A DNA stretch of 64,000 nucleotides from Altererythrobacter sp. XM-24bin4 (GTDB taxonomy: Bacteria; Pseudomonadota; Alphaproteobacteria; Sphingomonadales; Sphingomonadaceae), in contig QCWG01000001.1 of NCBI GenBank assembly GCA_003149575.1, forward strand, positions 1,487,387-1,551,386, written 5' to 3'. Positions 44,129-51,562 of this stretch are shown here, piece by piece. The stretch's first letter is position 1, and each line of letters opens with the position of its first letter. The notes under the pieces are model-generated. The model ran no database searches. It saw nothing but the letters and a program-made list of their open reading frames with translations, and was not told the origin of the DNA. The position numbers were made by a program, and so were the translations under genes.

Positions 44129-45136
44129 CTAGGCCATCAGCCCGTGTCGCCTCAAACTCTCCGCCAGGATCGTCTCGATCAGCTGCTCCTGCGTCCAGCC
44201 AGCGAGTTCTGCCGAGCGGCCGAACACTTTCTGTGACCAGAGGTTGCAGTTGAGGTTGAGTTCAAGGAAGGTCACTTCTCCGGTGCCCTCATTCACGCGG
44301 AATTCCCAGCGTCCGTAATCGAACGGGCGGTATTCCTGCATCGCCTTCTGCGTCAGGTCAGTGATCTGGGCGATCATGTCCGCATTTTCGAACGGATCGA
44401 GCGAATATTTCTGGCTGCGGTCAACAAGATCGCGCTTTTCCTGATAGGTGCGCAGATGCGATGGGTCTGCCTGGCGGAAGATCATCATCGGCATGATAAC
44501 AGGCTCGCCATTGATGGTGATAACGGGCACTTCGACGTCGCTGCCTTGGATGAATGGCTCGACCAGCGCATCGTGGCCTAGCGCGTGCACGCTATCGATC
44601 GCAGTTATGACGCTGGCCCAATCGGTTGCGTCATTCACGCCCCAGCTGGCAGAGGAGTTGTTGGGTTTGACCACAAAGCGCTCTCCCGCCGGGCATAGCG
44701 ACGGATTGATTGGCGCGCCGCGGCGATAGATAGCCCAGGGTGCGGTGGGCACACCCGCTTCGACGACTGAACGTTTGGCCAAGTGCTTGTCGTCGGAAAG
44801 ACCGCGCAGAATCGGGCTCGCGCCCAGATATGGGATGCCGGCACGCTCACACAGCAACGGGCACAACATTTCCGAATTGAAAAAACCGCCGCGGTTCAGA
44901 AGCGGGAAAACGAAATCCACTTCGGGATTTTCAAACAGCACTTCGAAGCGGTTTTCGACTCGCAGGTTCAAGCCAAGTCTCGTTAAAACTTCACGCATTT
45001 CAACGTGATAGCTCGCATGATTGCCATCTTCTGCACTGCCAGATCCATCCCACAGCGCGTTCTTGGCAATGAACATGATTCGGCAATCGCGCTTTGTCGC
45101 GGCGTCGATTGTCAGAGGCTCATGGGGGAATGACAT
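44129..45136 (-). CDS. ATP-grasp ligase, D-Ala-D-Ala-ligase-like fold, unknown substrate
   Basis: A 335-residue ATP-grasp protein. ATP-binding segments are the lid region RFVVKPNNSSASWGV, HDALVEPFIQGSDVEVPVI, and the Mg2+-binding end FLELNLNCNLWS (Glu-x-Asn type). These match D-Ala-D-Ala-ligase and carboxylate-amine ligase folds. No cell wall genes adjoin. It is divergent from a PLP enzyme with 76 bases between the starts, an arrangement suggesting shared control. An AGGAAAGG box precedes the ATG. It probably joins a carboxylate to an amine or amino acid; the product is unknown. Confidence 0.75.
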   Translation of the reverse strand: MSFPHEPLTIDAATKRDCRIMFIAKNALWDGSGSAEDGNHASYHVEMREVLTRLGLNLRVENRFEVLFENPEVDFVFPLLNRGGFFNSEMLCPLLCERAGIPYLGASPILRGLSDDKHLAKRSVVEAGVPTAPWAIYRRGAPINPSLCPAGERFVVKPNNSSASWGVNDATDWASVITAIDSVHALGHDALVEPFIQGSDVEVPVITINGEPVIMPMMIFRQADPSHLRTYQEKRDLVDRSQKYSLDPFENADMIAQITDLTQKAMQEYRPFDYGRWEFRVNEGTGEVTFLELNLNCNLWSQKVFGRSAELAGWTQEQLIETILAESLRRHGLMA

Positions 45137-45212
45137 GCAAGCGAACCTTTCCTTTGTCTGCCGGGGCCCATAAGACGGGAATGGGTAATCGCCAAGTCGA
45201 AACGGGACATAG

Positions 45213-46718
45213 ATGGGTCAAGACGGATACAGCACCCCCGACATTGCAGCGCATGTTGCAATGGACGAGCTTACAGCGAAGCTGATTGCACAGCTATCAT
45301 CGGGGGGCGACGCGCGGACTTCGCTGGACCCGATAAGTGGCCTCAATAAATATTTCTCCGCTCCATATCCCCGCAAAACGATGGCTTATGCCTCGTCCAC
45401 GGCGAATGACCTCTCGCCGGATGCGTTCGAGCATTTGCGCGGGGTTCTGGCGGGCGGTTTGCCGGACTATGCGGCGCATCTGGAAAGTTTACGCGCGCGA
45501 ATAAAGTCAGCCTATCAGATTGGTGATGATGTCGAGATCGTATTCGCGCCGTCCGGCACCGATCTGGAATATGTCGCGCTGGCCGCTGTTCTGGGCAAAG
45601 CCTCTGGGGGTATTCACAACATCCTGCTCGGTGCCGATGAAGTTGGCAGCGGCTGTATCCATTCTGCCCATGCGAAGTTTTTCGCCGACGAAACCGCCTT
45701 GGGGATCGCGACGGAAAAGGGCGCATTGATCGAGGGATTTGGCGAGGTAAGCCTTGCTGATGTGCCCGTGCGGTGTCCGGAAGGCGTCTCCCGTTGCAGC
45801 GAGACCATAACAGAAGCAATCGGGCGCGAAATCACATTGGCTTTGCAGGCTGGCCAACATGCTTTGGTGCATGTGGTGCACGGTTCAAAAACCGGACTGA
45901 TACTGCCGGAATTGGCAGAGATTGATGCGCTAAAAGCTCGCTATGGAGATCGGTTCGATTTTGTCGTCGATGCATGTCAGGCGCGGATCACCAATTCGGC
46001 ATTGCACGAATATCTTGCGCGCGGCGCAATGGTGTTCCTGACCGGGTCGAAGTTCATGGGCGGCGCGCCGTTCAATGGTTGGGCGCTGGTTCCCAAAACG
46101 ATGGTGGAACAGGCAGCGAGATTGCCCGCCGGATTGTCCAAGGTTTTCCGCCGTGCGGAGTTTCCTCAGGGCTGGACCGGGCGAGACGCGCTGGAGAATA
46201 GCGAGAACCCAGGCTTGGCGTTGCGCTATGACGGCGCGATATTCGAGCTTGAGAGGTTTCAGCAACTACCGGCTCCGCGTGTGGCCGCGTTGCTCGACAT
46301 ATTCGAGGCGGCAATGGAGAGCGAGTTGGCCGAACCTTTGGGCATACAACTCGTCCGCCCGTTCACGCCCGGGCATGAAGGAGAGCTGGCAGAGCATCCG
46401 ATTGAGATGCGGACGCTTGAAACGCTTGATGTCAGCTCGCTAGCGATAACCCCGACCTTTGACGAGGCGCAGGCCGTCCATCGCAAGCTGGCACTTTCAG
46501 GGGTTAGGCTGGGGCAACCAGTCAAATGCGTCCGGCGTGGGGGCAAGTGGGGTGGAACTTTGCGGATTGGGCTATCCATGCCGCAAGTGGTCGCGCTTTG
46601 CGCTATACCGGAGGAGGAGGCGGAGACTGCGTTGCGCAGTGACATGCGCGAGATCGCTCAAGCTTTGTGCAATGTCGTACATGCCGCTCAAAGCGGTCAG
46701 CAAAACGCCGCTTGCTAA
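45213..46718 (+). CDS. Fold-type I PLP-dependent enzyme, class V aminotransferase-like, unknown substrate
   Basis: A 501-residue PLP enzyme. The cofactor Asp is Asp253 in DFVVDACQAR, and the Schiff-base lysine is probably Lys280 in LTGSKFMGGAPFNG. The phosphate-binding segment FAPSGTDLEYVA lies near residue 111. The overall order follows class V aminotransferases and cysteine desulfurases, but no recognised subfamily signature is seen and the protein is about 100 residues longer than usual. Neighbours are a divergent ATP-grasp ligase and a downstream methyltransferase 59 bases away. Confidence 0.7.
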   Translation: MGQDGYSTPDIAAHVAMDELTAKLIAQLSSGGDARTSLDPISGLNKYFSAPYPRKTMAYASSTANDLSPDAFEHLRGVLAGGLPDYAAHLESLRARIKSAYQIGDDVEIVFAPSGTDLEYVALAAVLGKASGGIHNILLGADEVGSGCIHSAHAKFFADETALGIATEKGALIEGFGEVSLADVPVRCPEGVSRCSETITEAIGREITLALQAGQHALVHVVHGSKTGLILPELAEIDALKARYGDRFDFVVDACQARITNSALHEYLARGAMVFLTGSKFMGGAPFNGWALVPKTMVEQAARLPAGLSKVFRRAEFPQGWTGRDALENSENPGLALRYDGAIFELERFQQLPAPRVAALLDIFEAAMESELAEPLGIQLVRPFTPGHEGELAEHPIEMRTLETLDVSSLAITPTFDEAQAVHRKLALSGVRLGQPVKCVRRGGKWGGTLRIGLSMPQVVALCAIPEEEAETALRSDMREIAQALCNVVHAAQSGQQNAAC

Positions 46719-46777
46719 GTTTCAAGCCGAGACATAGTCTCTTCGCAATTCAACGCCGGTCTTGGAGAGTGGTGCCG

Positions 46778-47413
46778 ATGGGATTGCAAACTTGGTACGA
46801 TGCACATCTGATGCCGAAACTTGTCACATTTGCTTGCGGGCAGGGGCAAGTGATGAAGCGACGTTCACAACTCGTACCGCTTGCGACGGGCGATGTATTT
46901 GAGCTCGGTTGCGGCGGCGGGCTCAATCAGGAATTCTATCAAACCAGTCAAATATCGAGCTTTTCGGGCATCGATCCGCACGCGGGATTGCTCGACGATG
47001 CGCGCGCTCGTGCGAGTGCGCGTGGATGGGACAATACGATCCGTGAAGGCGTGGGCGAGAACATCCCGTTTCGTGACGCGAGTTTTGACACAGTTGTGTG
47101 CACCTTTACGCTCTGCTCGGTCGACGATCCGGATCAGGTCATGTCGGAGATGCGGCGTATCTTGCGCCCTGGAGGCAGGCTGCTGTTTCTGGAGCACGGG
47201 CGCACGCCGGACGTTGATGTGGCGCGATGGCAGGACAGGATCGAGCCGGTCTGGAAGAAGATTGCCGGTGGTTGCCACCTCACGCGCCCAATTGTTGCGG
47301 CGTTGCGCGGCGCTGGTTTCGATGTCGAGCCAATGGGTCAGGGCTATCTGCCCAAGGCGCCGCGTTTTGCGGGATGGAACGAATGGGGCATTGCCCGCAA
47401 GGCCGGGCTTTAG
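46778..47413 (+). CDS. Class I SAM-dependent methyltransferase (UbiE-like)
   Basis: A 211-residue methyltransferase. SAM motif I is DVFELGCGGGLNQEFY (about residues 38-53), followed by FSGIDPHAGLLDDAR, the post-I region ENIPFRDASFDTVVCTFTLC and LRPGGRLLFLEHG. The family includes small-molecule and phospholipid methylases. ATG 46778 has a GGAGAG box upstream. It is on the same strand as the PLP enzyme and may belong to the same unit; an independent role is equally possible. Confidence 0.85.
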   Translation: MGLQTWYDAHLMPKLVTFACGQGQVMKRRSQLVPLATGDVFELGCGGGLNQEFYQTSQISSFSGIDPHAGLLDDARARASARGWDNTIREGVGENIPFRDASFDTVVCTFTLCSVDDPDQVMSEMRRILRPGGRLLFLEHGRTPDVDVARWQDRIEPVWKKIAGGCHLTRPIVAALRGAGFDVEPMGQGYLPKAPRFAGWNEWGIARKAGL

Positions 47414-47472
47414 TTCAGGACCCTACATCGGTTTGAGTTGCGGGTGCAGCCTGAGCCACACCCGCGCGATAC

Positions 47473-50145
47473 TCATTCCTCGCCAAAGGTTCGCTGCCAC
47501 CAGCCGCGTTTGGGCTTGCCATCATCATCGGCCTTGTCAGCGGTCGAATTTTGCTCGCTTGCCTCGGCTGTTCTGGTCTCAGCGCTTTCAGAAGCGGCCT
47601 TGGCTTTGCGCGGTGCGGACTTCTTCTTCGGCTTTTCTTCTTCGGCCGGGGCTTCATCGGCAGATGAAGTCACTTCATCCGTTGCGGATTCTGCGTGGGC
47701 CTTTTTCTTTCGCGGCGCGCGCTTCTTTTTCGGCTTTGCCTCTTCAACAGGCGCTTCGCTAGCCTCGGTCGCCGCGGGAGTGTCGGCGTCAGCCATCGCT
47801 TCAGTGTCTGCCTTCTTCCGGCGAGGGGCGCGCTTCCGCTTGGACTTTTCTGTCGGTGCATCATCGGCTATTTCTGCATCGGAAACGGTGTCAGCCTCAG
47901 CCTCGGCACCAGCCTCGGCTGCTTCGTTTTCTGTTGCGCCTTCGTCAACTGACTTGCCTTTGCCACGACGGCCTCTGCCACCACGCCGGCGACGTTTCTT
48001 TGGCTTCTCTTCGCCGTCGTCGTCAGTTTCGGTTCCGGGCCGCTCAGCTTCGTCTTCACTGCCTTCGCCCTCGACTTGGTCTTCGCGACGCTTCTTACTG
48101 CGGCCACGCCCACCACGGCGCCGGCGGCGATTCTTCTTAGCCGCGCTGTAATCGTCTTCCTCAGCGCCGAATACCTCTTCGGGCAGATCGTCATCGTCAT
48201 CATCGTCGACAATTGGTTCGAATTTCGGTCGTTCGGTGGGGCGAGGGCCAGCGCTGGCAACCGCCATTTTCGCGCCTTCGTCTTCGCCTTCGGGAATTAC
48301 CTCTACACTCACACCGTAACGCTGTTCGATCTCGACCAGATCGTCACGCTTCGAATTGAGCAGATAGATGGCTGCTTCGGTGCTGGCAGCAAGGCGGATA
48401 ATCGTGCCTTTGCCCTTCGCAGCTTCATCTTCGATCAAGCGCAGCGCGGAAAGCCCCGCACTGGATGCTGTGCGAACCAGACCGGTACCATCACAATGCG
48501 GGCATTCGCGAGTGGTCGCTTCCAACACGCCTGTGCGCAGGCGTTGGCGGCTCATCTCCATCAAACCGAAGCCGGAAATGCGACCAACCTGAATCCGCGC
48601 ACGATCGTTTTTGAGCGCGTCTTTCATCGCGCGTTCGACTTTGCGGACATTGGAATTGTATTCCATGTCGATGAAGTCAATCACGACAAGTCCGGCCATA
48701 TCGCGCAGGCGAAGCTGACGTGCGATCTCGCGCGCTGCCTCGACATTCGTCGCGACAGCGGTTTGTTCAATGCCGTGCTGTTTAGTTGATCGGCCTGAGT
48801 TGATGTCGATCGACACCAAAGCTTCGGTGGGGTTGATGACCAGATAGCCGCCTGATTTCAGCTGCACGACAGGATCATACATAGCGCGCAACTGATCTTC
48901 CGCTCCGTAGCGCTGGAACAGCGGGACCGGATCGGAATATGCCTTTATCCGGCGCGCGTGGCTTGGCATCAACAGCTTCATGAACTGCTTGGCCAATTTG
49001 TAGCCATCTTCGCCTTCAACGACGACTTCTTCAATTTCGCGATTGTAAATGTCGCGGATCGCACGCTTGATCAGGTCGGAATCCGAGTGGATCAAAGCAG
49101 GCGCGGTAGACGACAGCGTCTTCTGGCGGATCTCATCCCAAAGGCGAGCAAGGTAATCGAAGTCGCGCTTGATCTCTGGCTTCGTCCGCGAAAGGCCAGC
49201 TGTTCGAACAATAAGACCCATAGTCTTCGGCAGCTTCAAATCCGCAATAATTTGCTTCAGGCGCTTACGGTCGCTGGATGAATTGATCTTCCGGCTAATT
49301 CCGCCGCCGTGACTGCTGTTCGGCATCAGCACTGTGTAGCGACCAGCGAGACTTAGATAGGTGGTAAGGGCTGCACCCTTGTTGCCGCGCTCTTCTTTCA
49401 CGACCTGCACCAACAGAACCTGGCGGCGTTGGATTACATCCTGAATTTTGTAGCGGCGGCGCAGAGCCTGACGGCGTGCGCGAACTTCGTCGACTTCCTT
49501 GGCGCGACTCTTGCCTTTGCCTTTGCCATTACCTTGGCGGCGGCGTCCACGGCGTCCGCGACCCCGGCGAGAATCGCTCCTGTCATCATCCCGATCGTCA
49601 TCTTCGTCGGACTCATCGCCTTCTGAGTCGTCGTCATCGTCATCGTCCGAACCATCGTAATCGTCGTCGCCATCGACGAGACCTTCTTCGATAGTTGAAA
49701 CCTTGTCCTTCTCTGAGGTGTCAATTTCCTCGACCCCGTCTTCGGCTAGATCTTCGGCGAGCGCTTCGCCAGATTCTTCGTCTTCGGCGTCATATTCGTC
49801 GCCGGGCATTTCGCCGCGATCTTCCTCTTCGGCGCGCAGGCGGGCTTCTTCCTCTGCTGCTTCGGCTTCTTCAGCGAGCAGCGCTTCGCGATCCGCTTGC
49901 GGGATCTGGTAATAGTCCGGATGGATTTCGCTAAAGGCCAGGAAACCGTGACGGTTGCCGCCAAAGTCGACGAAAGCTGCCTGCAGCGACGGTTCGACCC
50001 TTGTTACCTTGGCGAGGTAAATGTTGCCTTTGATTTGTTTGTGTTCGGCAGATTCGAAATCAAATTCTTCGATCCGGTTGTTCTTGACTACCGCTACCCG
50101 AGTCTCCTCGTGGTGGCGCGCGTCGATGAGCATGCGCATTGCCAT
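47473..50145 (-). CDS. rne: Ribonuclease E/G family endoribonuclease
   Basis: An 890-residue RNase E. The N-terminus MLIDARHHEETRVAVV starts the RNase H-like/S1 part. The S1 domain is split by a roughly 145-residue insert (about 84-230) that is first very acidic (long Asp/Glu runs) and then Arg/Gly/Lys-rich. The catalytic aspartates are probably Asp447 (VSIDINSGR) and Asp490 (VVIDFIDM), and the Zn-link CPHC is Cys548/Cys551. From about residue 665 the tail is low-complexity with alternating Lys/Arg and Glu/Ala blocks, the degradosome scaffold. ATG 50145 has a GGAGA box. A long 5' region precedes it. Confidence 0.95.
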   Translation of the reverse strand: MAMRMLIDARHHEETRVAVVKNNRIEEFDFESAEHKQIKGNIYLAKVTRVEPSLQAAFVDFGGNRHGFLAFSEIHPDYYQIPQADREALLAEEAEAAEEEARLRAEEEDRGEMPGDEYDAEDEESGEALAEDLAEDGVEEIDTSEKDKVSTIEEGLVDGDDDYDGSDDDDDDDSEGDESDEDDDRDDDRSDSRRGRGRRGRRRQGNGKGKGKSRAKEVDEVRARRQALRRRYKIQDVIQRRQVLLVQVVKEERGNKGAALTTYLSLAGRYTVLMPNSSHGGGISRKINSSSDRKRLKQIIADLKLPKTMGLIVRTAGLSRTKPEIKRDFDYLARLWDEIRQKTLSSTAPALIHSDSDLIKRAIRDIYNREIEEVVVEGEDGYKLAKQFMKLLMPSHARRIKAYSDPVPLFQRYGAEDQLRAMYDPVVQLKSGGYLVINPTEALVSIDINSGRSTKQHGIEQTAVATNVEAAREIARQLRLRDMAGLVVIDFIDMEYNSNVRKVERAMKDALKNDRARIQVGRISGFGLMEMSRQRLRTGVLEATTRECPHCDGTGLVRTASSAGLSALRLIEDEAAKGKGTIIRLAASTEAAIYLLNSKRDDLVEIEQRYGVSVEVIPEGEDEGAKMAVASAGPRPTERPKFEPIVDDDDDDDLPEEVFGAEEDDYSAAKKNRRRRRGGRGRSKKRREDQVEGEGSEDEAERPGTETDDDGEEKPKKRRRRGGRGRRGKGKSVDEGATENEAAEAGAEAEADTVSDAEIADDAPTEKSKRKRAPRRKKADTEAMADADTPAATEASEAPVEEAKPKKKRAPRKKKAHAESATDEVTSSADEAPAEEEKPKKKSAPRKAKAASESAETRTAEASEQNSTADKADDDGKPKRGWWQRTFGEE

Positions 50146-50593
50146 TATGTATTCTCCAGGCGCGGGGGCTTCGGGGCAATGCTCCGGCCGATGCGCGCCT
50201 CTGATTGTATGATGTTTGGAATGTACCAACCGTTCCATGTGAGCGGTTGGCGATAGGGTTTTGACCCGCTACGTGAACGCGTACGGGTGAAAATTCTGTT
50301 GTTTCTATTGCGAGAGAAAGACCGCAAGTCTGTGCTGCGACCCGGCCGACACTTGCCATCGCGCGTGGATCACGCGGCGCTGCAAAATCGTCGGAGGGCT
50401 GTCTATTCACTGCATCAACCTGTTGTGGGGCCTTGCAAAAATAGCTTCGCAAGGCAGCGGGAGTTGGGTTTGCGGAGGGAGCGGATGTCGCGTCTCTGCA
50501 AATGTAAACCGCTTGACAGCCTGCTAGCACCGTGGGTTTCAACCCGCAACCATATTGCGTTTACTTAGCGCAGCAACGTAACACGCTTGGTTA
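50146..50593. other. Divergent rne / amidase intergenic region
   Basis: A 448-base gap with promoters for both genes. A perfect 7-bp hairpin (GCCTTGC 50432-50438, GCAAGGC 50451-50457) and a TTGACA hexamer (50513-50518, plus strand) are visible, but no good -10 follows at the normal spacing. rne genes often have long 5' untranslated regions that RNase E itself cleaves; the length fits that, without proof. A 93-codon reading frame at 50287-50568 lacks any protein-like feature. Confidence 0.45.
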
Positions 50594-51463
50594 ATGACGA
50601 TACGCCAACATATCATATTGACAGGTTTGCTTCCGATCCTGCTGGTCGGGGGGTTGATGATGGCTGGCGTAAAAGTGCCCGTGCCCGAATGGGGGCGCGA
50701 CTATGTGCTCCAGCTTTTGATGCCTGATGCTGCGGCCGAACTTGAGCTGCCAAATATTTACGGGCCCAGCGATCCTGCAGCCCCGCTTGTTGTGATCGAT
50801 GCCGGGCATGGCGGGCGGGATCTTGGTGCCGTGGGCGCGGGTGTTCGCGAGAAGGATGTCACGCTCGCGCTGGCGATCGCATTGCGAGATGCGATTGTAG
50901 AGCAGGGGGGTATCCGGGTTGCTTTGACCCGCGAAGACGATCGTTTAATCACTTTGACTGAACGCCCCGATATCGCTCGGCGCATGGAAGCGGATCTGTT
51001 TCTGTCGATCCACGCCGATTCCGCTGGTGGCAATGAAGCGGTGAGCGGCGCCAGCATTTATACGCTGTCAGATCGCGCATCGAGTGTCGCCGCAGCCCGC
51101 TTCGCCCGGCGCGAAAATGATGCAGACCGGGTCAACGGTGTGTCGATCGAAGGCCAAAGCGGTGACGTTGCGGATCTGTTGGTTGAATTGTCGCAGCGGC
51201 GCTCTCAGGCTGAATCTGCCGAGTTCGCTGGTCTGGTGACGCGCGAAGGAGCCGGAGAGCTCGCATTCCATTCACAAGCGCAAAGGTCCGCTGATCTTGT
51301 CGTGCTGCGAACGCCTGACATGCCATCGGCACTTTTTGAATCAGGCTTCGTTACCAATCAAGACGACGCAGCGAGGCTCGCGTCTGAGGAGGGGCAGGCG
51401 CAGTTTGCACAAGTGATGGCGCGTGCGATCCGGGTGTACTTCATCCGCCAAGGCCAGATTTAA
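50594..51463 (+). CDS. amiC: N-acetylmuramoyl-L-alanine amidase (amidase_3)
   Basis: A 289-residue periplasmic zinc amidase that removes peptide stems from peptidoglycan and helps daughter cells separate. A hydrophobic N-terminal signal or anchor (about residues 6-25) precedes the catalytic domain. Zinc and catalytic residues lie in VIDAGHGGRDLGA, LFLSIHADS and the terminal ALFESGFVTN. It precedes a PBP1A gene by about 100 bases in the same direction, and both are cell wall enzymes. Confidence 0.93.
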   Translation: MTIRQHIILTGLLPILLVGGLMMAGVKVPVPEWGRDYVLQLLMPDAAAELELPNIYGPSDPAAPLVVIDAGHGGRDLGAVGAGVREKDVTLALAIALRDAIVEQGGIRVALTREDDRLITLTERPDIARRMEADLFLSIHADSAGGNEAVSGASIYTLSDRASSVAAARFARRENDADRVNGVSIEGQSGDVADLLVELSQRRSQAESAEFAGLVTREGAGELAFHSQAQRSADLVVLRTPDMPSALFESGFVTNQDDAARLASEEGQAQFAQVMARAIRVYFIRQGQI

Positions 51464-51514
51464 GCCTCCGGTTTTGCCCGTTTCTGCACAGTTCATCGCG
51501 AAGTATGTAGCAAG

Positions 51515-51529
51515 ACGCGGAAACCGCGT
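51515..51529 (+). other. Small hairpin between amidase and PBP1A genes
   Basis: ACGCGG (51515-51520) and CCGCGT (51524-51529) form a perfect 6-bp stem with a 3-base loop. No T-run follows, so it is a weak terminator candidate or an RNA-processing structure. Confidence 0.3.
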
Positions 51530-51562
51530 GCTAAAGCGCCGTCCGAGCTACAAGATCCGACC

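Noticed and set aside
46881..47762. 293-codon plus-strand frame over the methyltransferase and the rne end
   Set aside because: Arg/Ser-rich out-of-frame text; the overlapping methyltransferase is clear.
47438..48789. Two 237-codon plus-strand frames opposite the 3' part of rne
   Set aside because: Ser/Ala/Phe-rich text generated by the low-complexity Glu/Lys/Ala repeat codons of rne read backwards.
50287..50568. 93-codon plus-strand frame in the rne upstream region
   Set aside because: No start signal and Arg-rich random composition; region is more likely leader RNA.
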